Source: JAICUY01 sp035708065 (GTDB lineage Bacteria; Chloroflexota; Limnocylindria; QHBO01). Taken from it: a stretch of 24,478 bases of DNA. Below, piece after piece: positions 13,429 to 20,933 of the stretch (position 1 is its first letter; each line of letters starts with the position of its first letter). Position numbers and translations under genes: made by a program. A model generated the notes under the pieces. That model was not told the DNA's origin and ran no database searches. It worked only from the letters and a program-made list of their open reading frames with translations. Where the stretch lies: NCBI GenBank assembly GCA_035708065.1, contig DASSTC010000040.1, positions 1 through 24,478 on the forward strand, given 5' to 3'.

Positions 13429-14640
13429 TCAGTGCGAGCTGTGGCGCCAGGCGGTGGCCGCGTGCGTATCGGGCCAGCCGGTGCTGCCCACCGCGATGAC
13501 GAGCCCGTCCTCCGCCGTCGCCGCCGCCATCCCGCCGCCCGAGAGGCTCGGCTCGTCCGGCTCCCGCGTCCAGGTGACACCGTCGGGCGACGTCCAGATC
13601 ACCGCGCTGCCGTTCGAGGGGCTCGAGTTCCAGCCGACCGCGACGAGCCGGCCGCCAATCGCCGCGAGATCACTCATCTCCGCGTGCGGGGCGTAGGTGC
13701 TGTTGCTGTGCAGCGCCGGAGCGTCCGCCGCGCGCCGCCACTGCAGGCCGTCAGTCGACGTCCAGGCCACGGCGGCATCGCCCGCTGCTTTCGTGCCGAC
13801 CGCGACCACGCGTCCTTCGACCGCGATCACCGACTGCATCAGCGAGTCGGCGAGGGCCGGTTGCGACGCGGATCGCTGCCACGATATGCCGTCTGCAGAG
13901 GTCCAGCTGACCGCCTGCAGGTCGTCGCTCCCCGGCGACCCGCGATGGCCGACCGCCACGAACCCGGCAGCCGTCGAGCTGAGCGCACGGACCCGTCCGT
14001 CGTCAAACGCCGGCGCATCGGGCACCCGTTCCCACGCCCGCCCATCGGTCGAGTGCCAGAACGCCGCGTGTGCCAAGCCGAACTGCGGACCGACGTAGCC
14101 GGCCGCCAGGAAGCCGTCGCCGTCTGCGACGACCGCCGTGGCGGCGCCGGGCTCCGCGCCGAGCTGTGCGGGCCGCCAATCCTCGGAGCCTCGCCTGCTC
14201 CATGCCGCCACACCGTCGGGGGTCGAGCCGACGATCACCGAGGTCGCCCCGTTGACGGCGACGGCATTCAGCGTCCGGCCCTCGGGATCCGGAAAGGCGG
14301 CCAATCTCCAGGAGGTGCCGTCGGTCGATGTCCAGACGAGTGCCGCATCGGTCTGCGAGCCGATCGCGACGAAGCCGTCAGCTGTCGCGGCGACGTCGCG
14401 CATCTCGGTGATGACCGTCGGATGGCACGGCGCGCAGTACCTGGGCGTCGAGCTCGGCTCGGCAGTCACCGCGGCGGGCTGCTCCACGGTGGCACGCGGC
14501 CATGCGCCGGCGGACGGACTGCGAACCGCGGCGCTCCCGCACGCGGTGAGCAGGATGGCGACGGATACCAGACCGACCGATCTACCTGCCCAATGGGTGG
14601 GTGGCGGGCTGCGGCGGCGTCCGAGAACCAGACGACCCAC
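13429..14640 (-). CDS. Lipoprotein with beta-propeller (WTS-DG-W) repeats
   Basis: This is a 403-residue exported protein of unknown role. A signal peptide ends in the lipobox LLTAC (Cys34). At 69-73 there is a lone CAPCH, a CxxCH that could bind haem c or form a disulphide. The body is a regular repeat of about 45-55 residues in which an AxxGFVAVG-type strand is followed by a WTSxDGxxW strand. Clear copies lie at 103-111, 195-203, 246-254, 293-301 and 349-357, with a degenerate one at 147-155 and a half-copy at the C-terminus. This indicates a six- or seven-bladed propeller related to BNR/Asp-box families. The start is GTG at 14640 without a Shine-Dalgarno sequence. It lies 32 bases after the small-protein gene downstream of livF and converges on the hpt unit. 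Confidence 0.85.
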   Translation of the reverse strand: MGRLVLGRRRSPPPTHWAGRSVGLVSVAILLTACGSAAVRSPSAGAWPRATVEQPAAVTAEPSSTPRYCAPCHPTVITEMRDVAATADGFVAIGSQTDAALVWTSTDGTSWRLAAFPDPEGRTLNAVAVNGATSVIVGSTPDGVAAWSRRGSEDWRPAQLGAEPGAATAVVADGDGFLAAGYVGPQFGLAHAAFWHSTDGRAWERVPDAPAFDDGRVRALSSTAAGFVAVGHRGSPGSDDLQAVSWTSADGISWQRSASQPALADSLMQSVIAVEGRVVAVGTKAAGDAAVAWTSTDGLQWRRAADAPALHSNSTYAPHAEMSDLAAIGGRLVAVGWNSSPSNGSAVIWTSPDGVTWTREPDEPSLSGGGMAAATAEDGLVIAVGSTGWPDTHAATAWRHSSH

Positions 14641-14672
14641 GGGACGCTGTGGCCTGGCGACCCCTCGTGGCT

Positions 14673-14819
14673 TCAGCGCGCGGGCGGCAGGACGAGCGGG
14701 CTGATGAACAGCCAGGCGAGGATGACGGCGATGAGGAGGCCGACCAGGATCAGCATCGGGCGCACGTCGGGACGGTAGTCTCGAGGGCCCCGGGGAGGCG
14801 GAGGCGGCTCCGCGGGCAT
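14673..14819 (-). CDS. 48-residue single-helix membrane protein
   Basis: This short frame encodes a proline-rich N-terminus (MPAEPPPPPRGPRDYRPD) followed by one hydrophobic helix, about residues 22-42 (MLILVGLLIAVILAWLFIS), and ends VLPPAR. The proline-rich part plus a single clean helix, and the position 15 bases after the livF stop on the same strand, make it look like a real small protein rather than chance. No ribosome-binding site is evident. It could be an accessory to the transporter or unrelated. No family is recognised. Confidence 0.55.
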   Translation of the reverse strand: MPAEPPPPPRGPRDYRPDVRPMLILVGLLIAVILAWLFISPLVLPPAR

Positions 14820-14834
14820 CGGTCCGGGACAGAC

Positions 14835-15650
14835 CTAGATCTCGCCGAGGTAGGCCTGCCGGACCTGCTCGTTGGCGGCGAGATTGGCTGCGGTGTCCGC
14901 CAGCAGGATGTTGCCGGTCTGGAGGACGTAGCCGCGGTGCGCGATCTTCAGTGCCTGCAGCGCGTTCTGCTCGACGAGGAGGATGGTCATGCCCTGGCTG
15001 TTGATCTCGCCGATGATCGAGAAGATTTGCTGCACCAGGATCGGCGCCAGGCCGAGCGACGGCTCGTCGAGGAGCAGCAGCTTCGGCCGGGCCATCAGCG
15101 CGCGACCGATCGCGAGCATCTGCTGCTCGCCTCCGGACAGCGTGCCGCCCCGCTGGTGCTGCCGCTCCTTGAGCCGCGGGAAAAGGTCCATCACCCGCGC
15201 CAGATCCTCGCGGATCTCTGGCGCCTTCCGGGTGAAGCCGCCCATCTGCAGGTTCTCGAGCACGGTCAGCCGCGGGAAGATGCGGCGCGCCTCGGGGGCA
15301 TGGCCGATCCCGCGCGCCACCAGCCGGTACGCCTCCACGCCACCGATCTCCTCGCCATCGAAGCGGATCGTGCCCTTGCGTGGCTTCAGCAGGCCGCTGA
15401 TCGTCTTGAGGGTCGTCGTCTTGCCCGCGCCGTTCGAGCCAATGAGGGTCACGATCTCGGCGCGACGCACCTCCAGGCTGATGCCCTTCAGCGCGTGGAT
15501 ATGGCCGTAGTAGGTGTTGACGTCCTCGAGCTGCAGGATGTCGTCGGCGTGGCCGTTGCCGGCCGATGCCGCGCGCTCGCTGGCCGCGCGCTCGCTGCCC
15601 GCGTGCTCGCTGCCCGCGTGCTCGCTGGCGGCGGTCCTGTCGGTCGTCAC
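14835..15650 (-). CDS. livF: Branched-chain amino-acid ABC transporter ATPase LivF
   Basis: LivF is one of the two ATPases that drive LivHM-dependent uptake from the cytoplasmic side. Its motifs are Walker A GSNGAGKT (71-78), a Q-loop-region GIGHAPEARRIFPRLTVLENL with the LivF-type PE in place of Gln, signature LSGGEQQ (171-177), Walker B LLLLDEP (191-197) and the switch VEQNA with Gln in place of the usual His, as is normal in LivF. The C-terminus AYLGEI is the family ending. The length is 271 against a usual 235. The excess is an N-terminal Ser/Glu/His/Ala tail encoded by a 15-bp tandem repeat. The start is GTG at 15650, overlapping the livG stop (GTGA). Confidence 0.95.
   Translation of the reverse strand: MTTDRTAASEHAGSEHAGSERAASERAASAGNGHADDILQLEDVNTYYGHIHALKGISLEVRRAEIVTLIGSNGAGKTTTLKTISGLLKPRKGTIRFDGEEIGGVEAYRLVARGIGHAPEARRIFPRLTVLENLQMGGFTRKAPEIREDLARVMDLFPRLKERQHQRGGTLSGGEQQMLAIGRALMARPKLLLLDEPSLGLAPILVQQIFSIIGEINSQGMTILLVEQNALQALKIAHRGYVLQTGNILLADTAANLAANEQVRQAYLGEI
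15568..15627. repeat. 15-bp tandem repeat, four copies, inside livF
   Basis: Four units of exactly 15 bases occur: two identical GCCGCGCGCTCGCTG, then two identical CCCGCGTGCTCGCTG. On the coding strand they specify SEHAG, SEHAG, SERAA, SERAA near the LivF N-terminus. Because the unit is a multiple of three, copy-number change would lengthen or shorten the tail without a frameshift. Confidence 0.9.
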
Positions 15651-16684
15651 TCGGGCGCTCCCAGGTAGGCTTCGATGACCTTCGGGTTGCGGCGGACCTC
15701 CTCGGGCGTTCCCTCGGCGATCATCTCGCCGTGGTCGAGCACCGTGATCCGGTCGCTGATGCCCATCACCACGTGCATGTCGTGCTCGATGAGCAGGATC
15801 GCCACGCCGAGATCGCGACGCAGCCGGCCGATGAGCGCGGTCATCTGCGCGGTCTCATTGGGGTTCATGCCGGCGGTCGGCTCGTCGAGCAGCAGCAGCT
15901 TCGGGTCGTTGGCGAGGGCGCGAGCCAGCTCCAGCCGTCGCTGGTCGCCGTACGGCAGGTTGCGGGCGAGCTCCTCCTCGCGACCGCGAAGCCCCACCAT
16001 CGCCATCAGCTCGCTTCCCCGCACCCGCGACTGCTCTTCCTCGCGAGCCTGGCGCTTCGAGGCGAGCAGCGCGTCGACCGGCGTCGACTCGAGCCTGAGG
16101 TGCATGCCGACCTGGACATTCTCGAGCGCGGTCATGTTCTGGAACAGCCTGATGTTCTGGAAGGTGCGACCGATGCCGGCGCGGACCATGTGGTGCGGCT
16201 GAGCGCTCTTGAAGATCCCGAAGCGCGCCAGGAAGACGCGATACCACGGCGGCCGGATGATCGCCAGGAGCAGCGACACGATCAGCACGCCGAGCGCCAC
16301 CAGGATGCCGACCTCGAACCAGACCGCGCTGCCGGTGACGAGCTGCAGCAGCAGCCCGGCCACCAGGATGATCACCGACGGCGCGACCCAGATGATCGGC
16401 TCGGCCCAGGCCCGCTGCGGCGGACCGATGAGGGGGATGCCGTTGATGGCGATCGTCCCGCGGGTGGGCTCGAAGATGCCGGCCACGATGTTGAAGAAGG
16501 TCGTCTTGCCGGCGCCGTTCGGCCCGATCAGGCTGACGATGCCGCCGGCGGGGATCTTCAGGGCGACGTTGCGCAGCGCCGCGAGGCCACCGAACTGCAT
16601 GCTGATGCCCTCGGCGTCGAGCACCGGGCCGCTCTCGATGGCGTCGGCGACTGCAGCGGTGTGCAGCACAGACTCGGCGGTCAC
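15647..16684 (-). CDS. livG: LivG-type ABC ATPase with an inserted two-helix membrane segment
   Basis: This is the second ATPase of the Liv system. The motifs are normal: Walker A GPNGAGKT (54-61), Q-loop IGRTFQNIRLF (Gln176), signature-equivalent LPYGDQRRLELARAL as in all LivG, Walker B LLLLDEPT (263-270) and switch His301 (IEHDM). The length is abnormal: 345 residues against about 255. The extra residues, about 88-165, sit between the first beta-subdomain and the Q-loop, where LivG normally has a short link. They contain two hydrophobic helices, about 96-118 (IIWVAPSVIILVAGLLLQLV) and 121-143 (FEVGILVALGVLIVSLLLAI), then a basic stretch (RPPWYRVFLARFGIFK). The frame is intact, so this is not a sequencing break. 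The start is GTG at 16684, overlapping the livM stop. Confidence 0.93.
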   Translation of the reverse strand: MTAESVLHTAAVADAIESGPVLDAEGISMQFGGLAALRNVALKIPAGGIVSLIGPNGAGKTTFFNIVAGIFEPTRGTIAINGIPLIGPPQRAWAEPIIWVAPSVIILVAGLLLQLVTGSAVWFEVGILVALGVLIVSLLLAIIRPPWYRVFLARFGIFKSAQPHHMVRAGIGRTFQNIRLFQNMTALENVQVGMHLRLESTPVDALLASKRQAREEEQSRVRGSELMAMVGLRGREEELARNLPYGDQRRLELARALANDPKLLLLDEPTAGMNPNETAQMTALIGRLRRDLGVAILLIEHDMHVVMGISDRITVLDHGEMIAEGTPEEVRRNPKVIEAYLGAPE

Positions 16685-17853
16685 AGCGTCGCCCCCGATT
16701 CCTCGGCAGGCGTGACCGCTTCCTCACCACCGGCCTCCGGCGTGTGCAGCTCACGTCGACGCCGGTTGCTCGGGAAGAAGCCTTCCGGCCGGAGCAGCAT
16801 CATGCCGACCAGCGCCAGGCCGTAGAGCAGGAACTGGTACTGGATGAAGTCGATGTCGCTGATGATCGGCACGTGCACCGCATCGAAGAACTGGTTGAGG
16901 CCCTTGAGCAGCACGCTCTGGATCATGTACAGCACGAAGGCGCCGAGTGCCACGCCCCAGATGTTGCCCATGCCGCCCAGGACGACCATGGCGAGGACCG
17001 TGAACGACACCGTGAAGCCGAACTGGTCCGGCCCTGCGAAGGTGAGCTTCGACGCCGAGAAGACCCCGGCGAACCCGGCCGTCGAGGCCCCCAACGCGAA
17101 GGCGAGCAGCTTGGTGGTGACCGTGTTGATGCCGTTGCTGGCGGCGGCCAGCTCGTCCTCGCGGATCGCCATCCACGACCGTCCCAGCCGCGACTCCTGC
17201 AACCGGTAGATCAGGATCATGACGAAGGCGACCAGGACGAGCATGACGAGGTAGAACGGCAGAATCTCGATCGTCGAGAACCGGTAGCCGAACAGGCTCG
17301 GCGGATCGAGGCTGCTGATGCCGTTCGTGCCGCGGGTATACGTGTCGGAGTTCTTGAACACGATCGGCACGATCTCGCCGAAGCCGAGGGTCACGATGGC
17401 GAGGTAGTCGCCGCGCAGTCGCAGGGTTGGCGCGCCGAGCAGAACGCCGAAGATCGCGGCGGTGACGGCGCCGACGATCAGCATCGGCCAGAACGGGATG
17501 TGCACCCCGGTGAACGACGAGGCCCCGAAGGCGAAGGTGTACGAGCCGATGGCGAAGAACGCGGCGTAACCGAGGTCGAGCAGGCCGGACAGCCCGACCA
17601 CGATGTTCAGGCCGAGCGCCAGCAGGATGTAGATGCCCGCCAGGGTGAAGCTGTTGAGCCAGGCGCTCTGCGCCTGGAAGGTGCTGAACGGCGGAACCAG
17701 CACGATCAGCCACAGCGCGACGCCGACCAACGCCATGCCGACCACGATCGACAGTGACCGATGCCTCCCAAGGAAGTCGGTCACTCCGGCGAGCGGCGAC
17801 CGGCGACCGCCGGCAGCCTGGTCGTCGCGGCTCACGTCGTCGTCGATCGTCAT
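16681..17853 (-). CDS. livM: Branched-chain amino-acid ABC transporter permease LivM
   Basis: LivM forms the membrane channel together with LivH. The 390-residue protein has a charged cytoplasmic N-terminus, then multiple hydrophobic helices from about residue 35. Family-specific blocks are present: LALGLNIVVGLSGLLDLGYAAFFAIGSY, LRGDYLAIVTLGFGEIV, the EAA-like cytoplasmic loop RLQESRLGRSWMAIREDELAA, and VLGGMGNIWGVALGA. After the last helix (GLALVGMMLLRPEGFFPSNRRRRE) it carries an acidic Glu/Ala tail of about 25 residues. The ATG at 17853 overlaps the livH stop (ATGA). The substrate class (branched-chain amino acid, urea, amide or other) cannot be fixed from the permease alone. Confidence 0.96.
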   Translation of the reverse strand: MTIDDDVSRDDQAAGGRRSPLAGVTDFLGRHRSLSIVVGMALVGVALWLIVLVPPFSTFQAQSAWLNSFTLAGIYILLALGLNIVVGLSGLLDLGYAAFFAIGSYTFAFGASSFTGVHIPFWPMLIVGAVTAAIFGVLLGAPTLRLRGDYLAIVTLGFGEIVPIVFKNSDTYTRGTNGISSLDPPSLFGYRFSTIEILPFYLVMLVLVAFVMILIYRLQESRLGRSWMAIREDELAAASNGINTVTTKLLAFALGASTAGFAGVFSASKLTFAGPDQFGFTVSFTVLAMVVLGGMGNIWGVALGAFVLYMIQSVLLKGLNQFFDAVHVPIISDIDFIQYQFLLYGLALVGMMLLRPEGFFPSNRRRRELHTPEAGGEEAVTPAEESGATL

Positions 17854-18776
17854 GCGCGTTCGGTCGTCGGTTGGCCGAGCAGGCCGGAGGGCCGGAAGAC
17901 GAGGACCAGGATCAGCACCGCGAAGACGAGGGCCTCGGACCAGCGGAACAGGCCGAACTGGGCCGAGTACACCTCCACGAAGCCGATGAAGAAGCCGCCC
18001 AACGCAGCGCCGGTGGTGTTGCCGATGCCACCCAGCACCGCAGCGGTGAACGCCTTCAGGCCCGCGGTGAATCCCATGTTGAACTGCACCTGGCCGAAGT
18101 GCAGGGCGGAGACGAAGCCGGCCGCACCGGCGAGCGCCGAGCCGATGAAGAACGTGATGGCAATGGTGCGGTTGATGTTCACGCCCATCAGTTGCGCTGC
18201 CTCGCGGTCCTGGGCCGTGGAGCGCATGGCACGTCCCAGCCGCGTGCGGCCGACGAAGGCCTGCAGGGCGAAGATCAGGAACAGCGTCAGCAGGAAGATG
18301 AAGAGGCTGCGATACGAGATCGAGGCGCCCAGGAGGTCGAATCGGGCGTCATTGCCGAAGATCTGCGGGCTGCGCTTCGGCGAGGAGCCGAAGATGACCT
18401 GGATGATGTTCTGGAGAATGAACGAGACGCCGATCGCGGTGAGCAGCGGCGCCAGGCGCGGTGCATTCCGCAGTGGGCGGTAGGCGAATCGCTCGATGAC
18501 GACGCCCACGATGCCCATGGCCACCATCACGATCGCGAAGATCAGGATGAGCACGCCGGCCAGCAGAATCGGGTCGTTGATCTCGCCGTGCATCGACAGC
18601 GGGACGGTCAGCAGCCAGAAGGCCGTGAACGCGCCGACCATGAAGACGTCGCCATGGGCGAAGTTGATGAGCTCGATGATCCCGTAGACCATCGTGTAGC
18701 CCAGCGCGATGAGCGCGTAGATCGAGCCGATCGTCAGCGCGTTGAAGAACTGTTGGGTGAAGACCGAAAGATCCAC
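17850..18776 (-). CDS. livH: Branched-chain amino-acid ABC transporter permease LivH
   Basis: LivH is the partner permease of LivM in the cytoplasmic membrane. The 308 residues begin with the family hallmark FFNALTIGSIYALIALGYTMVYGIIELINFAHGD. They include ERFAYRPLRNAPRLAPLLTAIGVS, the cytoplasmic coupling loop GRTRLGRAMRSTAQDREAAQLMGVN that should contact the ATPases, and AAVLGGIGNTTGAALGGFFIG near the end. About eight hydrophobic helices are visible. The start is GTG at 18776, with AGGAG about 11 bases upstream, slightly far but the best site. It lies after the hairpin that follows livK, so its transcription probably depends on partial read-through. Confidence 0.96.
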   Translation of the reverse strand: MDLSVFTQQFFNALTIGSIYALIALGYTMVYGIIELINFAHGDVFMVGAFTAFWLLTVPLSMHGEINDPILLAGVLILIFAIVMVAMGIVGVVIERFAYRPLRNAPRLAPLLTAIGVSFILQNIIQVIFGSSPKRSPQIFGNDARFDLLGASISYRSLFIFLLTLFLIFALQAFVGRTRLGRAMRSTAQDREAAQLMGVNINRTIAITFFIGSALAGAAGFVSALHFGQVQFNMGFTAGLKAFTAAVLGGIGNTTGAALGGFFIGFVEVYSAQFGLFRWSEALVFAVLILVLVFRPSGLLGQPTTERA

Positions 18777-18811
18777 CTACGGCTCATCTCCTGCTCGCGG
18801 CTGGAATGAAA

Positions 18812-18840
18812 GGGGGCCGGAACGGTCCGTTCCGGCCCCC
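18812..18840 (-). terminator. Strong hairpin between livK and livH
   Basis: A perfect 13-bp stem (GGGGGCCGGAACG against CGTTCCGGCCCCC) with a 3-base loop lies 21 bases after the livK stop. On the minus strand it is followed by TTTCATTCC, a poor T-tract. This is the classic place for a partial terminator or RNase barrier that makes the binding protein more abundant than the membrane and ATPase subunits. Confidence 0.75.
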
Positions 18841-18861
18841 ATCCGACAGGGCGTATCCCTG

Positions 18862-20127
18862 TTACTTGGTCAGGTCGATCTGCTTGTCGAAGACCCAGTC
18901 GCCCGCCGACGTATCAGCCTTGTACATCGAGATGATCTTCTGGCTGGTGTCGCCGTTCTCGTCGAACTTGATCGGGCCGAGGACGGTGTCGAACGTGTTG
19001 GCGCTGTCGGTCACGTACGCTCGGACCGCCTCACGCAGCGCCGCCATGTCCGAAGCCTTGGCCGCGGACTCGGCGATCGCCTTGAGGATGATCTGGGTGC
19101 ACGCGTAGGCCGGAGCGCTGTAGGCGCCCGGATCCTCGTTGTACTCGTCCTTGTACTTCTTGGCGAAGCCTTCAGGATCCGGAATGTCGTGGATCGCCGC
19201 GACACTGCCGAACGAGTTGGCGGCGTTGTCGCCTGCCAGGTTCATGAAGCTGCCGTCGGTCTTGGCGCCGCCATCGACGATGCCATCACCGCCGATGTAC
19301 GGCAGGTCGCCCATGCCGACGTCGGCCATCTGGTTGCGGAGCTTCGCGCCACCGGTCGTCGTGACGCCGCCGTACATGACCGAGTCGGGGTTCTGGCCCT
19401 TGGCCGCGGTCAGCACGCTGGTGTAGTCAGCGGAGCCGTCCGAGTTCGGGACGCCCTGGCGACCCGTGACCGTGCCGCCGAGCTCCTTGAACTTCTTCTC
19501 GAACTCGTCCGCCAGGCCCTTGCCGTAGGTCTCGGTGTCATCGACGATGAACACCGCCTTCTTGCCGAGCGTGTCATGCAGGTACACGGCGAGCGCCGGG
19601 CCCTGGAAGTCGTCGGTGGCGGCGGTGCGAACGTAGCTCACCTTGTTGTCGCCGCGCAGCAGCTTGCCGCTGGCGTCGGGCTTGGTGAGGCTCGGGTTCG
19701 TGTTCGCCGGGCTGCACTGCAGCAGGCCGGCGGCGGATGTCACCGGAATCTCGGCGGCCCCGACGTTCGAGTTGTACGGGCCGACCATGCCGACCACGCT
19801 CGAGTCGCTGACCAGCTGCTGGACGTTGGTCGCGCCCTGGTCAGGGTTGTGGACGCCGTTGACCGCGTCGTCCTTGACGCTGACGGTCACCTGGTAGCCA
19901 CCCACGCCACCGTTGGCGTTGGCCTCCTTGACGGCCAGCTGAATGCCCTTCAGCGTCGGTTCGCCATTCGGGGCCTCGCCGCCGGAGAGCGGAAGGTCGA
20001 CACCGATGGTGACCGACTTGCCACCGCCGCTGGCGGGGTTGCTGCTGGTGTTTCCGCCACCCTGGCAGGCCGCCAGGATGATGGCCGCCATGGCCAGGGG
20101 TGCGGCCAGCCGCACATGTCTCTGCAT
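18862..20127 (-). CDS. livK: Branched-chain amino-acid-type substrate-binding lipoprotein LivK
   Basis: This is the extracytoplasmic receptor of the Liv transporter, a two-lobed periplasmic-binding protein anchored by a lipid. The signal peptide MQRHVRLAAPLAMAAIILAA ends in a lipobox with Cys21, followed by a Gly/Ser/Asn linker. The mature domain (Peripla_BP_6 type) begins VTIGVDLPLSGGEAPNG and includes LKGIQLAVKEANANGG, VVGMVGPYNSNVG, VRTAATDDFQGPALA and AVFIVDDTETYGKGLADEFE, all in family order. The 421-residue length is normal. The ATG at 20127 was chosen because GGAGGAGA lies just upstream and the signal peptide then starts correctly. The in-frame sequence further upstream lacks conservation. 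As first gene of the operon it is transcribed from the 20128-20354 divergent region. Confidence 0.96.
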   Translation of the reverse strand: MQRHVRLAAPLAMAAIILAACQGGGNTSSNPASGGGKSVTIGVDLPLSGGEAPNGEPTLKGIQLAVKEANANGGVGGYQVTVSVKDDAVNGVHNPDQGATNVQQLVSDSSVVGMVGPYNSNVGAAEIPVTSAAGLLQCSPANTNPSLTKPDASGKLLRGDNKVSYVRTAATDDFQGPALAVYLHDTLGKKAVFIVDDTETYGKGLADEFEKKFKELGGTVTGRQGVPNSDGSADYTSVLTAAKGQNPDSVMYGGVTTTGGAKLRNQMADVGMGDLPYIGGDGIVDGGAKTDGSFMNLAGDNAANSFGSVAAIHDIPDPEGFAKKYKDEYNEDPGAYSAPAYACTQIILKAIAESAAKASDMAALREAVRAYVTDSANTFDTVLGPIKFDENGDTSQKIISMYKADTSAGDWVFDKQIDLTK

Positions 20128-20193
20128 CCGGTCTCTCCTCCAGGAATGCTCGGAGGGCGCGCGTGGGCGCTGCCCGTATCTAAGGTGGGCCGC

Positions 20194-20223
20194 ATGATAT
20201 GCGTGCCCCCGTCCGCTGCGCAA
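20194..20223 (-). promoter_or_regulatory. Candidate livK promoter
   Basis: On the minus strand TTGCGC (20223-20218) and TATCAT (20199-20194) are 18 bases apart, predicting a start near 20187 and a 60-base leader containing the livK ribosome-binding site. The -35 is only a partial match, so confidence is modest. Confidence 0.4.
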
Positions 20224-20354
20224 GCATTTTTCGCCTGCGTATCCACCTAGCCGCTCGGCGGTCATTTGGTTCAGGCCGATGCAAACGCTCGCCTGCCCAC
20301 CGGGCGGGCCCCCGCGCGGTCGATCGGTCCGTGCTATCCTTCCACGGGTACGTC

Positions 20355-20864
20355 ATGCAGCCCCGCGCTGCGTTTCGCTCCCGAGAGGCCACGTTGGAGT
20401 ACCACGTCCGCGCCGCACGCCTCACCGATGTCGAACCGGCAATCCGGATCCTGTTGCAGGACGAGGCGGTCGACGACGAGACCTGGCGCGACGACTCCGA
20501 TCGGTTGAGAAGCCTGCTCTTCGTCCCGTCAGCCACGGTCGTGGTTGCCGAGGCGGAGCGCCGTGTGATCGGCCTGGGGGTCCTCTCGATTCGTCCATCG
20601 GTTCGCTCGGGGCCGTTCGTCGGCGTGATCGACGAGCTGGCCACTGCATCGGTCGATGTGGATGGAAACGCCGCGGGAACGGCTGACGCCGCGCGTCGGG
20701 TGAGCATCGGGAGCTCGATCCTCGAGCACCTGGTCACCTCGGCGCGGAACAAGGGTTGTACGCGCGTGGAGGTCACCGATCCCCTCGCATCCGCTGAACC
20801 GTCGCTCCTGAAGCAGGCCGGGTTCGCGAAGCGAGGAGTGCTGCAGAGCCGCGCCATCGGTTGA
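20355..20864 (+). CDS. GNAT-family acetyltransferase-like protein
   Basis: The 169-residue product has a GNAT layout. YHVRAARLTDVEPAIRILLQ is the usual N-terminal strand and helix, ATVVVAEAERRVIGLGVLSI the central beta-hairpin, and FVGVIDELA strand 4. The region RRVSIGSSILEHLVTSARNKG corresponds to motif A, where acetyl-CoA pyrophosphate binds, and the sequence ends LLKQAGFAKRGVL. The motif A glycine pattern is degenerate (RRVSIGS rather than RxxGxG), and a 15-residue Asp/Ala-rich loop (VDVDGNAAGTADAAR) precedes it. The substrate is unknown. The start is uncertain: the ATG at 20355 is used, but a TTG at 20394 with GAGAGG 5 bases upstream would begin directly at the conserved domain. TATCCT at 20335-20340 may be the -10 box. 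Confidence 0.78.
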   Translation: MQPRAAFRSREATLEYHVRAARLTDVEPAIRILLQDEAVDDETWRDDSDRLRSLLFVPSATVVVAEAERRVIGLGVLSIRPSVRSGPFVGVIDELATASVDVDGNAAGTADAARRVSIGSSILEHLVTSARNKGCTRVEVTDPLASAEPSLLKQAGFAKRGVLQSRAIG

Positions 20865-20933
20865 GTCGATGGCGCGCCGGGCCGGGACGCCAGGCGCACA
20901 GCCGCAGATTTCACATCACAGGAGAAAGCTCAC

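Noticed and set aside
18742..20250. Plus-strand frame of 502 codons opposite livK
   Set aside because: Antisense shadow of livK, with repetitive His/Arg/Val composition and no motifs.
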